This document shows positions 18,198 through 26,761 of a stretch of DNA of 49,907 nt, one piece after another. A model generated the notes under the pieces. The model had not been told where the DNA came from, made no database searches, and worked only from the letters and a program-made list of their open reading frames with translations. The DNA is taken from assembly GCA_964636385.1 (NCBI GenBank), contig CAZWSC010000033.1:1-49907 (forward strand), in the 5' to 3' direction. This DNA is from CAZWSC01 sp964636385. GTDB taxonomy: Bacteria; Eisenbacteria; RBG-16-71-46; CAIMUX01. Position 1 is the stretch's first letter; the number at the start of each line of letters is the position of its first letter. The position numbers and the translations under genes are program-made.

Positions 18198-19076
18198 CTA
18201 CAGCAGATCCGACAGCGCCTCCGTCAGCGCGGCGAATGCGCCAAGATCCAGGGTTTCCGCGCGCACCTGCGGATCGACGCCTGCGGCGAGGATCCGCTCC
18301 CGCACGAGGTCCTTCGGAATGCCCAGGACAGACGCCAGGCTGTTCTCCAGGGTCTTGCGTCTCTGGCCGAACGCCCCGCGCAGAACCCTCCCGAGCCTGC
18401 TGCGATCGCCGGCGTAAGGCACCGGCCGCGGGAAGCGCAGCTCCACGACCACGGACTCAACACCAGGGCGCGGCCAGAAGGAGGACCGCCCGACCCGCAG
18501 CAGAGGCCGCACGGTCGCATGCGCTGCGGTCCAGACTGTGAGCGAGCTGTAGTCCCTCCCGCCCGGCGCCGCCGTCATCCGCTCGCCATACTCGCGCTGT
18601 ACCATGAGGACCGCCCCCTCCACGCCGGGAGCGAGCAGGTCCGCACCCGCCTCCAGTATCCGCATGAGAATCGGCGTGGTCGCGCCATATGGCAGATTGC
18701 CCGTGATCCAGGCCGGGACGGGATCACCGCCACCCGGCCGCTGCAGCAGCTCGTCCACGAGTTCGCGAAGGGAGAGGTCCAGCACGTCCGCCTCCACAAC
18801 GCGCAGACGGCCTGACTCGACACAGGATGGAAACCGTCCGCGAAGGAGATTACACAGAGCGGGATCGATCTCGACCGCGGTGACATCACGCCTGCCATCC
18901 AGCAGAAGCGAGGTGAGGGCGCCTCCGCCCGCGCCGATCTCGATGACCGGAGAAGTCTCCTGCCACGATGCGCGTTCCAGAATCAGCCGCGCGGCGTTGC
19001 GATCCAGGAGGAAGCACTGCCCGAGGCGTTTCTTCGGCTGGACTCCGGCCGACTCGAGCCACCCGCGCTCGCCCAT
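18198..19076 (-). CDS. rsmA: 16S rRNA dimethyladenosine transferase RsmA (KsgA)
   Basis: 292 aa. It dimethylates two adjacent adenosines near the 3' end of 16S rRNA during 30S maturation, using S-adenosylmethionine. Seen: the N-terminal KKRLGQCFLLD, the SAM-binding VIEIGAGGGALT, the acidic AVEIDPAL, and the catalytic NLPYGATTPI (NLPY). The C-terminal domain is present (FGQRRKTLENSL). The ATG at 19076 has GGAG five bases upstream. The frame stays open to a GTG at 19229, only three bases after the tatD stop, but those 51 codons encode Gly/Arg-rich sequence with weaker third-position GC bias, so I prefer 19076. Last gene of the long minus-strand run. Confidence 0.94.
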   Translation of the reverse strand: MGERGWLESAGVQPKKRLGQCFLLDRNAARLILERASWQETSPVIEIGAGGGALTSLLLDGRRDVTAVEIDPALCNLLRGRFPSCVESGRLRVVEADVLDLSLRELVDELLQRPGGGDPVPAWITGNLPYGATTPILMRILEAGADLLAPGVEGAVLMVQREYGERMTAAPGGRDYSSLTVWTAAHATVRPLLRVGRSSFWPRPGVESVVVELRFPRPVPYAGDRSRLGRVLRGAFGQRRKTLENSLASVLGIPKDLVRERILAAGVDPQVRAETLDLGAFAALTEALSDLL

Positions 19077-19232
19077 CGCCGCTCCGGCGCGGGCATCATC
19101 CAATGCCCCGGGCGGGCCGGAGAGGCGGCTTCGTCCACCAGTGCGGGAATGTCCTGTGCGCCCGCTGCTTCCCGTCCCTTCAGTCCCCCTCTTCGGGCGC
19201 GATCGGCCGCCATGCGAAGCCCCGGCCACTTC

Positions 19233-20033
19233 TCACCCCATCCGGTCGAAACCGAAGAGGCGCAGGGCAGAGGCGGTTGTCTGCTCGAGAACCTGCTCTT
19301 CATCGAGTTCCAGGTACCCCGCGAGGGCGGCAGCGACAAGCGGAAGTCGCGACGGTTCGTTGCGCTCGCTGCGATGGGGCATCGGCGTCTGGTAGGGGCA
19401 GTCGGTCTCGAGGACGAAGATCCCGGGGCCGGTCTTCTCCGCGATCGCCTGCAGCAACGGACCGGTCTTCCCGGGGTTGTACGTGATCCCTCCGCCCAGG
19501 CCTATCAGAAAGCCGAGCGAGTGTGCACGCACTGCAATCCCGAGATCGCCCGAGTAGCAGTGAAGGACCCCGCGCACATGGCCTCCGCCTTCTGCCTCGA
19601 TGATGTCGAGGACCTCGTCATTTGCGGAGGGACCGCCCTTTCCGTCCCGTGCATGAACTACGAGCGGCAGACCGGACTCCCTTGCCATCCGCACGTGACG
19701 GCGGAAGAACTCACGCTGTGTGTCCCAGGGCGCGTAGTTGCGGTAGTAGTCGAGGCCGGTCTCCCCGAGGGCGGCGACCCTCGGGTTATCCAGATCCCGC
19801 ATGAGGCGGTCGAAGTCGCGCGCCCCCGCCCTGCCCGTATCGTGCGGGTGGATCCCCAGGGCGGCAAAGATGCGGGGATCGGATTCGGCCAGGCGCCGCA
19901 CCCTGGGCCAGCCCCCCGCGTTGATGTTCACCTCCAGCAGGCAGCGGATCCCTGCCTCGAAGGAACGGGCCACCACCTTCGGCCTGTCGTGGTCGTAAGC
20001 AGAAACGTGGAGATGGGCGTGGGTGTCGATCAT
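19233..20033 (-). CDS. tatD: TatD-family metal-dependent hydrolase
   Basis: 266 aa. A TIM-barrel metal hydrolase; TatD proteins act as 3'-5' exonucleases or deoxyribonucleases on DNA and RNA. Metal ligands are visible: H5 and H7 in DTHAHLH, Glu in ALGETGLDYY, His in VVHARD and LHCYSG, and Asp in LETDCPYQTP. Its ATG overlaps the stop of the ricT-like gene (ATGA), so it is coupled. The link tatD-rsmA and ricT-tatD is common in bacteria. The exact substrate is not known from sequence. Confidence 0.94.
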   Translation of the reverse strand: MIDTHAHLHVSAYDHDRPKVVARSFEAGIRCLLEVNINAGGWPRVRRLAESDPRIFAALGIHPHDTGRAGARDFDRLMRDLDNPRVAALGETGLDYYRNYAPWDTQREFFRRHVRMARESGLPLVVHARDGKGGPSANDEVLDIIEAEGGGHVRGVLHCYSGDLGIAVRAHSLGFLIGLGGGITYNPGKTGPLLQAIAEKTGPGIFVLETDCPYQTPMPHRSERNEPSRLPLVAAALAGYLELDEEQVLEQTTASALRLFGFDRMG

Positions 20034-20827
20034 CCCCCGGACGTATCCTCATCGAGCAGGCCGTTCACCGAGTCGTCCCCCAGCGGGCAGCCCGGGGGCA
20101 GGCCGGAATCCGGAAGCTCCCCTTCGTCTTCATAGGTGAGGCAGCAGAGCAGACGGCCGCAGACCCCGGAGAGCCTGGAAGGGCTGATGGAGAGTTTCTG
20201 ATCCCTTGCCATCTGCAGTGTCACGCGCCCGAAGTCCCACATATGGCAGCTGCAGCAGAGGCACCGTCCGCAGGGGCCGAGCCCGCCGATCCTTCGCGCA
20301 GCCTCCCTGGTGCCGATCTGGCGAAGCTCGATCCGCGTGCGGAAGATTCCTGCCAGATCCCTCACGAGCTCGCGGAAATCCACCCGGTGCTCCGCTGTGA
20401 AGTAGAAGGTGACCCTGTTGCGGTCGTACTGGTGCTCGGCGTCTATCAGATGCATCGGAAGGCGGAAGTGCTCCACCCGCTGCTTCACCGTCTCCAGCGA
20501 CTCCTGGTCCTGAGCCCGCAGTATCTCGAGCTGGTGGATCTCCTCCTCGCGAGCCGCCCTGATGATCCTCCTCGGCCCGCCGTCCCGTCGCCGGCCGATT
20601 GCGGGGGCATCCGGCAGGAGCACCTCGCCCATGTCCTCGCCCCTCTCGACCTCGACAAGAACCATCATCCCTGGAGACAGCGCAATCGCCTCAGGATTGG
20701 AGAAGCACTCCACCCGCCGGCCCTTGAACAGCACGGCAACCAGCCCCCGCGCTCCTCCAGACGCCCCCTGACCCGGATCACCCCCTTCGGAAGCTGCCAG
20801 GGGCGACCTTTCAGCGGCCTGGCTCAC
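20030..20827 (-). CDS. ricT: PSP1-domain protein (RicT/YaaT family)
   Basis: 265 aa from a GTG at 20827 that overlaps the holB stop (GTGA), with GGGGAG seven bases upstream. The PSP1 domain covers about 30-210. It holds the family's cysteine clusters: CGRCLCCSCHM (about 198-208) and CGRLLCC (about 233-239), arranged like the Fe-S ligands of Bacillus RicT. In Bacillus, RicT with RicA and RicF binds Fe-S clusters and helps RNase Y mature mRNAs and affects sporulation and biofilm genes; partners are not seen here, so the role in this organism is inferred. The first 28 residues are low complexity. The location next to holB matches the usual yaaT-holB order. Confidence 0.9.
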   Translation of the reverse strand: MSQAAERSPLAASEGGDPGQGASGGARGLVAVLFKGRRVECFSNPEAIALSPGMMVLVEVERGEDMGEVLLPDAPAIGRRRDGGPRRIIRAAREEEIHQLEILRAQDQESLETVKQRVEHFRLPMHLIDAEHQYDRNRVTFYFTAEHRVDFRELVRDLAGIFRTRIELRQIGTREAARRIGGLGPCGRCLCCSCHMWDFGRVTLQMARDQKLSISPSRLSGVCGRLLCCLTYEDEGELPDSGLPPGCPLGDDSVNGLLDEDTSGG

Positions 20828-21903
20828 GAGTCTTCTCCCCCCGAACCGACCTGCCTCAGAGCAGCCGTCAGTGACAGCGCAGGGTTCACATTTCCATCCG
20901 CATCCGCCGCCATCTCCCCGATTATCCGCACGCGTCGGCGAATCTCCTCCACGCTCAACTCAAGCTCCTTTCCGCGCGCCCGCGGGCCATCCCCGCAACC
21001 GGTCGACCTGCGAAGAAGCCGATGGTGCCAGACCAGCAGCAGTTCTGATGATAGACGCACGGCATCGGCATTCCAATTCCGTTCCAGGCTCTTCACGCGC
21101 TGCTCCACATCGGACGCAGACAGTACCTGCCCCTCCGCGACCCGGAACGCGGACAGGAGCTTCTGCCACAGGGCCGGGACAGCCGCCTCGTGCATCTCCA
21201 GGGCCCGACCCAGGCTCCCCCTGGACAGTCCGCCCAGTAGCCCGGCCTCGTCGCTGTCCGCACCCTGCCCGGCCAGGATCTCCGCAATCCGTTCCTGAGG
21301 AAGGGGCAGTACCGAGAGCCGCTGGCAGCGGGAGACCAGGGTCGGCAGGAGCCGGGCGGTGTCGGCCGCCGTCAGCACCAGGGTCGTGTCGGGAGGCGGC
21401 TCCTCCACCAGCTTCAGCGCAGACTGCGCCGCGGGCTCGGTCATCTGGTCGGCGCCGGAGATCACAATCACACGGCGGGGACCCTCGACCATGGCCTTGG
21501 CCACCTCCTCCTTCAAGGTGCGGATTCGGTCAATACCGATCGACGCAGAGCCCGACGCAAGCCGGCCATGATGGTGATCGGACGAGTAGGCCTCGAGAAG
21601 CGCGGCCAGACGCCCGGGCTTCTCGAGCTCTTCCCGCGAGGCGGGGAACACGAAGTGCAGATCGGGATGCGACAGGCGTGCGGTGTGACGGCAGCCCCGG
21701 CAGACTCCGCACGGCGGATCCGCCTCCGTGCAGAGCAACCTCTGGGCAAACGCCAGAGCGGCGCGCGTCCGGCCCGAACCGGCCTGGCCGAGGATCAGGT
21801 AGGCATGCCCAAGCCTCCCTGTGGCCATGATCCTGTCCAGCCTCTCGAACAGCTTCTCCTGGCCCAGGAGCCGGTCACGAATGCGGTGAGGATCCCTGCT
21901 CAT
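20824..21903 (-). CDS. holB: DNA polymerase III delta-prime subunit
   Basis: 359 aa. Part of the clamp loader that opens and places the sliding clamp. The ATG at 21903 overlaps the upstream stop (ATGA); a GTG 12 bases earlier is possible. Features: P-loop region GQAGSGRT at about 39-46, in which the usual Lys is Arg, fitting a subunit that does not hydrolyse ATP; a zinc module CGVCRGCRHT (about 65-75) after an earlier Cys; QSALKLVEEPP; and the SRC motif TLVSRCQRL that supplies the arginine finger to the neighbouring DnaX. The C-terminal collar domain follows. The family usually sits beside tmk and yaaT; here tmk is missing. Confidence 0.92.
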   Translation of the reverse strand: MSRDPHRIRDRLLGQEKLFERLDRIMATGRLGHAYLILGQAGSGRTRAALAFAQRLLCTEADPPCGVCRGCRHTARLSHPDLHFVFPASREELEKPGRLAALLEAYSSDHHHGRLASGSASIGIDRIRTLKEEVAKAMVEGPRRVIVISGADQMTEPAAQSALKLVEEPPPDTTLVLTAADTARLLPTLVSRCQRLSVLPLPQERIAEILAGQGADSDEAGLLGGLSRGSLGRALEMHEAAVPALWQKLLSAFRVAEGQVLSASDVEQRVKSLERNWNADAVRLSSELLLVWHHRLLRRSTGCGDGPRARGKELELSVEEIRRRVRIIGEMAADADGNVNPALSLTAALRQVGSGGEDS

Positions 21904-23120
21904 CGCTCCAGCCACTCCCTCGGATCCAGCGCGCGCTGGCCTTCCCGCACCTCGAAGTGAAGGCAGGGCCCCTTGATCGAATCGGTGTCTCCCACCCGGC
22001 CAAGGATGGTCCCCGTATCCACCTGCTGCCCGCGCCGCACCTCCACGGCAGATGCGTGGGAATAGAGGGTAAAGTAGCCGGAGCCGTGACTCAGGATCAC
22101 CGTCCTCCCATACCCCGGCAGCCAGTCGACGAACTTGACTATGCCCGGCGCTACCGCCCGGAACGGAGTGCCGTCCGGGGCGGCGATGTCGATCCCATTG
22201 GAGGGAACGCGGGTTCCGTACCGGGGATTCACCTCGTAGCCGAACTCGCCGGTGACGCGCCCCCTCACAGGCCAGGGCAGCCGGCCCTTTCCCGGTTTCA
22301 GGCTGCCGTCGAACTCGGGCGCCTGCCCCCTTGCCTCGTCACGGGCGCGCTCGCGTTCCAGGCGCTCGATCATCCGCCGGATCGCCGCCTGGGACTCCTC
22401 CAGCTCCCGAATCCGGCCTTCCCTGCCTGTGCGCTCGTCACGCACCTCGGCGATCCTCGACCTGGCCTCCGCTCCCTGACGGCGGAGGCGCTCCTCCTCC
22501 CTGCGCTTCTCCTGCTGCAGGCGCGCCACCTCGTCCCGCCTTTCCGCCAGCGAGTTCGCCTCGCGTGCTATCAGCGCACGCTCGTCGGCGAGTGCGGCAA
22601 GCTCAACCCGCTCGCGATGTATCATGCGTGACAGGAACTGCCCCCTCGCGAAAAGCTCGGCGAACGAGCGGGAGGAAAAGAGAAGCTCCGCCCCCGTCAC
22701 ATGGCGGACTCTGTAGTAGCGGATGAGGCTCTCGCGAAGCCTGCCGGCGGACTCATCGGCGGCCGATTCCTTCGCCAGCAGGTTGACCTGGCGCGAGGCG
22801 AGATCCGCCCGGATGAGGCGATCCTGGTTCTCCAGCTCCCGGAGATACCTGCGTGTCAGCTCGCGGTCGCGTTCGATCCGAACCTGCAGGCGGGAGAGAT
22901 CCTTCTCCTGCAGATCCAGATGCTCGATCTCCCTCCTGTTTTCGTCGATCTCGGCGCGAAGCTGCTCCATGCGGCGCCTTCCATCCGCCCTGTCGCTCTG
23001 GCCGGGCACACTCGAGCCCGCAAGCGCAGTCACCAGGATTGCCCACGGGATGAGACGGAACACGAGGCGGAACGGGCGCCGCCGCTTCAACGCAGGGTGA
23101 ACGCTAGCGCACCAGGTCAT
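21900..23120 (-). CDS. envC: EnvC-like murein hydrolase activator with degenerate LytM domain
   Basis: 406 aa. A membrane-spanning or signal segment at about 20-40 is followed by a long coiled coil (45-265, Arg/Glu rich), then a LytM/M23 domain (about 280-405). This is the layout of EnvC, which binds FtsEX and switches on cell-wall amidases at the division site. The active site is degenerate: by alignment the first zinc-ligand His is Ser307 and the first His of the HxH motif is Cys386 (PCLHFEV), while Asp311, His355 and His388 remain. It is therefore probably an activator, not an enzyme. It starts inside the ftsX coding end (17-base overlap) with GGAGG four bases upstream. Confidence 0.92.
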   Translation of the reverse strand: MTWCASVHPALKRRRPFRLVFRLIPWAILVTALAGSSVPGQSDRADGRRRMEQLRAEIDENRREIEHLDLQEKDLSRLQVRIERDRELTRRYLRELENQDRLIRADLASRQVNLLAKESAADESAGRLRESLIRYYRVRHVTGAELLFSSRSFAELFARGQFLSRMIHRERVELAALADERALIAREANSLAERRDEVARLQQEKRREEERLRRQGAEARSRIAEVRDERTGREGRIRELEESQAAIRRMIERLERERARDEARGQAPEFDGSLKPGKGRLPWPVRGRVTGEFGYEVNPRYGTRVPSNGIDIAAPDGTPFRAVAPGIVKFVDWLPGYGRTVILSHGSGYFTLYSHASAVEVRRGQQVDTGTILGRVGDTDSIKGPCLHFEVREGQRALDPREWLER

Positions 23121-24003
23121 CTCCCCTCCGTTCGAGGCCGCGAAGGGCGGGTTCGATCGAGAACCAGGCTGCGACGGTTCCTACCATGAGAACACCCAGT
23201 ACGAAGAGGACCTGCCATCCGACGGGGAGAAACCGCGTCCCCGGCATCAGCTGGTCGAAGACCGCAAGGGCCGCAGCCAGGAAGGCCAGGGCCGCCCCGG
23301 CGGAGATCGCTGACTGCAGTGCCCCGAGGATCAGGAACGGCGAGCGGATGTAGGACTCCCTGCTCCCCACGATGATCAGGATGCGGATCGTCTCGCGGCG
23401 GCTGAGAAACACAAGGCGCATCGTCGTGAGCAGGACCACGAAGACCGCCGCAGCGGCCAGACCCCCCACCGCCATGCTCGCCGTGTAGACGGATCGCAGG
23501 CTGCGGTCGAGCGACTCAACCCACTCCCCCCCGAAGATCACATCCTCCACATCCTCGTATCCACGGAACTCGGCCGCGAGCTCCTGAACCCCGCCTGCGC
23601 GCGAAACCACATCCGGCGTGAGTCTCACGACCAGGCTGTGCGGAAGCGGGTTCTCGCCGAGGGTGGAGGCCACCGGAAAACCACCCAGATCCCGCTCAAT
23701 CTCCTCCAGCGCCTGTTCCCTGTGAACGAAGGTGATCCCGGCCACCTCACCGAAGCTCTCGAGGAGCGACATGAGCTCGCGGCCCCGCTCCTCGCTCACG
23801 CCCTCCGCCAGAAAGACCGTCAGCCCTTTGCGGGCCTGCAGGTGGCCGGCCAGGATCCTGACGTTGTAGGTCACAAGGAGAACCAGGGCCAGCAGGAAGA
23901 GCACCGCGGTGAGAGCCAGGACCGAAGCCACGGTGACGGCACGGCCCCTCACCATGTACTCCCAGGCTTCGGCAATGAAGAAACGCAGGTGAGCCAAGAC
24001 CAT
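23104..24003 (-). CDS. ftsX: Cell-division protein FtsX
   Basis: 299 aa, four transmembrane segments: one at about 23-46 and three in the last 120 residues, with a periplasmic loop (about 55-170) that in other bacteria contacts EnvC. FtsX is the membrane half of FtsEX, which couples ATP binding by FtsE to cell-wall hydrolysis at the septum. Conserved signs include the N-terminal AWEYMVRGRAVTVASVLALT and the cytoplasmic RETIRILIIVGSRESYIRSPF. The ATG at 24003 is almost touching the SD (GGGGGAGG); a TTG two codons later has better spacing and may be the real start. Confidence 0.95.
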   Translation of the reverse strand: MVLAHLRFFIAEAWEYMVRGRAVTVASVLALTAVLFLLALVLLVTYNVRILAGHLQARKGLTVFLAEGVSEERGRELMSLLESFGEVAGITFVHREQALEEIERDLGGFPVASTLGENPLPHSLVVRLTPDVVSRAGGVQELAAEFRGYEDVEDVIFGGEWVESLDRSLRSVYTASMAVGGLAAAAVFVVLLTTMRLVFLSRRETIRILIIVGSRESYIRSPFLILGALQSAISAGAALAFLAAALAVFDQLMPGTRFLPVGWQVLFVLGVLMVGTVAAWFSIEPALRGLERRGDDLVR

Positions 24004-24040
24004 CCTCCCCCTGACAAGACGGCGTCCGGCCCGGGCCGGA

Positions 24041-24739
24041 CTAGAAACGCCCCCCGGGCCGCGGGCGGATGCGTTGATCCGAGACGATTCTACCGGCTTC
24101 CAGAACGAGGATCCTCTCCCCGAACATCCGGGCCAGATCCTCGTTGTGAGTCGCTATGAGCACCGTTGCTCCAGCCAGGTTGAGCCTGCGCAGGATCTCC
24201 ATGATCTCCCGGCCCATCTCCCGGTCCAGGTTTCCCGTCGGTTCATCGGCAAGGAGGATGGAAGGCTGATGCACCATGGCCCTGGCGATCGCTGCACGCT
24301 GCTGCTCCCCGCCCGACAGACTCTGCGGATAGGCATGCCGCTTCGCGAAGAGCCCCACAGCACCCAGTGCCCTGCGGGACTCGGCAATCAGGAACTCCCG
24401 GTCGAGGACCCCGCTCATCCGGAGGACATACGAGATGTTCTCCTCCACGGTCTTCTCGCGCATAAGACGGAAGTCCTGGTAGACCACACCGCACCTCCGG
24501 CGCAGTTCGGCGACCTGGCCCCGGCGGACCGAGCCTGAGCGGAACGCCTGCACACGGACCTCCCCCTCGGTGGGACGCTCTTCGAGCGTGATCAGTTTGA
24601 GAAGGGTGCTCTTGCCGGCTCCGCTGGCCCCGTGGAGGAAGACCATCTCCCCCACCTCGATGTGCAGGTTCAGATCATCCAGAACCCAGGCATCCCCCTG
24701 GCCCGGATATCGCATGCATACCCGTTCGAAGCGGATCAT
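24041..24739 (-). CDS. ftsE: Cell-division ATP-binding protein FtsE
   Basis: 232 aa ABC ATPase. Walker A GASGAGKST (about 38-46), Q-loop YQDFRL, signature LSGGEQQR, Walker B ILLADEPTGNLD and the switch His in IATHNED are all present, so it should hydrolyse ATP. VVYQDFRLMREKTVEENI is typical of FtsE rather than of other ABC proteins. The ATG overlaps the S4 gene stop (ATGA). Partner: FtsX, encoded 37 bases downstream. Confidence 0.96.
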   Translation of the reverse strand: MIRFERVCMRYPGQGDAWVLDDLNLHIEVGEMVFLHGASGAGKSTLLKLITLEERPTEGEVRVQAFRSGSVRRGQVAELRRRCGVVYQDFRLMREKTVEENISYVLRMSGVLDREFLIAESRRALGAVGLFAKRHAYPQSLSGGEQQRAAIARAMVHQPSILLADEPTGNLDREMGREIMEILRRLNLAGATVLIATHNEDLARMFGERILVLEAGRIVSDQRIRPRPGGRF

Positions 24740-25035
24740 CCTGGGCCGGAATCTCGCGAGTCCAACGCATCGGTGATCTCGCGCCTTGAGACCGTGCGGT
24801 ACAACCCGCGCGCTGCCTCCCTGGATACCGGACCTTCCGGAATGCCCAGTATCTCCACCTCCTGCTCGGTGCGCTCATACTGATCGCGGAAGACGATCAT
24901 GTCGCCCGTTCGAACCTCCCTGGACGATCGGGCAATGGCTCCGTTCAGCCTGACCCTCCCGGCGTTACATGCCTTCCCCGCCTGGGATCTGGTCCTGAAG
25001 AGGCACAGCCGATTCAGCAGGAGATCGATTCGCAT
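24736..25035 (-). CDS. S4-domain RNA-binding protein (Hsp15-like)
   Basis: 99 aa. An S4 domain fills residues 1-60: MRIDLLLNRLCLFRTRSQAG, GRVRLNG and VRTGDMIVF are the conserved steps. The C-terminal part (EGPVSREAARGLYRTVS) resembles the tail of Hsp15/RqcP-type proteins, which bind ribosomes or stalled 50S-tRNA complexes. Which of these roles applies is not clear. It is 16 bases downstream of the surA-like gene and overlaps ftsE by 4 bases. Confidence 0.85.
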   Translation of the reverse strand: MRIDLLLNRLCLFRTRSQAGKACNAGRVRLNGAIARSSREVRTGDMIVFRDQYERTEQEVEILGIPEGPVSREAARGLYRTVSRREITDALDSRDSGPG

Positions 25036-25051
25036 GGCTTTCCCGCCTGCC

Positions 25052-26404
25052 CTACCAGCTCACACGGACCTCGACATAGTGCTTCTTCCTGAGCTCCTCG
25101 AGGTAGGAGCTCAACTCCCTCTCCATCTCGGCTTCGGCCGCGTGGTGGCGGATGACGTCAGCGATCTCGTCGTACGTGTAGGTCCCTTCCGCCTCCTCTC
25201 CGAGCACGCGGAAGATGTGATATCCGCCGTCTCCGCCCACCGGGCCCGCCAGGCGCCCGACTCGCAGTGTATCCACCACGGCTCTCATCTTCCCGAAGAT
25301 CTGATCGATCGGCATCCAGCCCAGGTCCCCCTCTGTCTCCTTCGCATTCGGGGCCTCCGAGTACTCAAGGATCGCATCCGTGAAGGAGATCTCTCCGGAC
25401 TGAATGCGGCTGAAGACGTCGCCGGCACGGTCCTCGGCCTTGACCTCGTCCGACCTTGTGGGGGTCGCAGCACAGAGTATGTGCCGCAACTCCACCCACT
25501 CCCCGTCCGGATCGCGCCCGATCAGCTTCAGGATGTGGTAGCCAAACCCGCTGGAGACCGGGCGGCTCACTTCCCCCGTGGCAAGTGAGAAGGCAGCCTC
25601 CTCCATCTCCCTGTCCAGATCCTCCCTGCCGAACCTGCCGAGCAGACCCCCCTCGCTTCCGCGGGGATCGTCGGAGAACCTCCTGGCGGCCTCCTCGAAG
25701 GGCATCCCCTGGAGTATCCTCTCGTGGATCTCCTCCGCGCGCTCCCTGGCACGTTCCTCCACGACGGGATCCGGCCTCGTGCGGATAAAGAGGCTCTGGA
25801 TACGAAGCTGTCGAGGCTTCGGAGGGATCGCGGCCCGGTTCTCCTCGAAGAACTGACGCGCCTTATCCTCGGTCACCACGACCTTCGGCCGGACATCCTT
25901 CTGGAGCAGGCGGTTCACGAGTATGGTCTTGCGCGCCTCTTCGCGGTACTGCTCCCGCAGTTCGGACTCGGTCAGGCCTTCCTGTCGAAGCTGTTCCTCG
26001 AAGCCCGCCCGTCCGCCAAGCGCCCTCACGTTTCCCTGGACAGCCACATCAACCTGGCGGCTGATCTCCTCCGGGGTCACATCCATTCCCTGTGACTCCG
26101 CCTCCAGTACCAGCAGCTGCTCGTTGATGGCGCTTTCCAGCACCTCACGGTAGACCCTGTTGTAGGTGGTGCTGTCGGATGGATCGACCCGTGAGTACTC
26201 AGCCAGGATCTGAGCCTGCTGATCTATCTCGGAGCGAAGGATCGGCGTGGTCCCGACCACGGCAACGATCGAATCCACGGTTCGTTCCGCGGAACTCGAT
26301 GGCTCACGGGCCTGGGCATCCGCAAGGGGCCTCCCTGCAGACCCCATTACCGCAAGCACCCCGAGGGCGACCAGGATCCGAACCCATCCGGCTATCTGGA
26401 TCAT
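25052..26404 (-). CDS. surA: SurA-like periplasmic peptidyl-prolyl isomerase
   Basis: 450 aa with a signal peptide (VRILVALGVLAVMGSAGRPLADAQA). A SurA-type N-terminal chaperone domain (about 40-180) begins VDSIVAVVGTTPILRSEID, the family hallmark. Two parvulin rotamase domains follow: about 195-305 (QLRIQSLFIRTRPD ... FGYHILKLIG) and about 310-425 (WVELRHILCAA ... GGYHIFRVLG). Such proteins escort outer-membrane proteins to the BAM complex. The ATG at 26404 has GGAAGGG a few bases upstream. It heads the nine-gene run ending at rsmA. Some relatives are annotated PpiC/PrsA-like; domain count supports SurA. Confidence 0.92.
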   Translation of the reverse strand: MIQIAGWVRILVALGVLAVMGSAGRPLADAQAREPSSSAERTVDSIVAVVGTTPILRSEIDQQAQILAEYSRVDPSDSTTYNRVYREVLESAINEQLLVLEAESQGMDVTPEEISRQVDVAVQGNVRALGGRAGFEEQLRQEGLTESELREQYREEARKTILVNRLLQKDVRPKVVVTEDKARQFFEENRAAIPPKPRQLRIQSLFIRTRPDPVVEERARERAEEIHERILQGMPFEEAARRFSDDPRGSEGGLLGRFGREDLDREMEEAAFSLATGEVSRPVSSGFGYHILKLIGRDPDGEWVELRHILCAATPTRSDEVKAEDRAGDVFSRIQSGEISFTDAILEYSEAPNAKETEGDLGWMPIDQIFGKMRAVVDTLRVGRLAGPVGGDGGYHIFRVLGEEAEGTYTYDEIADVIRHHAAEAEMERELSSYLEELRKKHYVEVRVSW

Positions 26405-26524
26405 CTTCCCTTCCTTTTCTGAACGCGACCCGTGTCATGGAGCCTGGGTGATGAGCACACCCACCCGCGTTCGGGTCCAGGCCCCCCTTCGATGAAGGAG
26501 ACCGCCTGCCTGTCACACCCGCTC

Positions 26525-26553
26525 AAGGTAGCGTGATGACGGCCAACTGGCAA
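26525..26553 (-). promoter_or_regulatory. Promoter for the surA-to-rsmA operon
   Basis: Minus strand TTGCCA (26553-26548), 17-base spacer, TACCTT (26530-26525). The -35 matches 5/6, the -10 only 3/6. Start near 26518 would give a leader of about 114 bases. The -35 overlaps an inverted repeat that may also serve the divergent operon. Confidence 0.42.
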
Positions 26554-26563
26554 CATGCGTTGC
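26550..26563. promoter_or_regulatory. Inverted repeat GCAAC-N4-GTTGC (candidate regulator site)
   Basis: Perfect 5-bp arms around ATGC, about 165 bases upstream of the predicted sigma-54 start and on the -35 of the divergent promoter. Position suits an enhancer-binding protein site. A related repeat lies at 26657-26672. Confidence 0.35.
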
Positions 26564-26656
26564 AGGAAGCGCACGCCCGGCCCCTCCGGAGTGCCGTTTG
26601 CACGCCGGGCATGGCCCCGTACCCCTTCCCGGATTGCCCGGATCCGCATCACGGCC

Positions 26657-26672
26657 CTGCAACCCCTTGCAG
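26657..26672. promoter_or_regulatory. Inverted repeat CTGCAA-CCCC-TTGCAG (candidate regulator site)
   Basis: Perfect 6-bp arms, about 57-72 bases upstream of the predicted sigma-54 start. It shares the GCAAC half with the repeat at 26550-26563, so both may bind the same protein. Confidence 0.38.
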
Positions 26673-26701
26673 TACGCCCTGCCACGGTCCCTCCCGCCTG
26701 A

Positions 26702-26717
26702 TTGGCGCGACTCTTGC
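26702..26717 (+). promoter_or_regulatory. Sigma-54 (-24/-12) promoter
   Basis: TTGGCGCG-ACTC-TTGC: the -24 GG (26704-26705) and -12 GC (26716-26717) are separated by exactly ten bases, as required for RpoN promoters, and 10 of 12 core positions fit the TTGGCACG-N4-TTGC consensus region. The start would be near 26729, with a leader of about 33 bases to the ATG at 26762. Such promoters need an ATP-using activator bound upstream. Confidence 0.68.
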
Positions 26718-26761
26718 GTGAACCGTGTCGTCGAGAGCCAGAACCGAGGGGAGATCCGGGC

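Larger units (their letters stand above)
26405..26761. other. Divergent control region between surA operon and HD-GYP operon
   Basis: 357 bases with no gene I can support. It holds the minus-strand promoter, two inverted repeats and the sigma-54 promoter listed separately. A minus-strand open frame (26401-26817) crosses all of these and is not credible. Confidence 0.6.
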
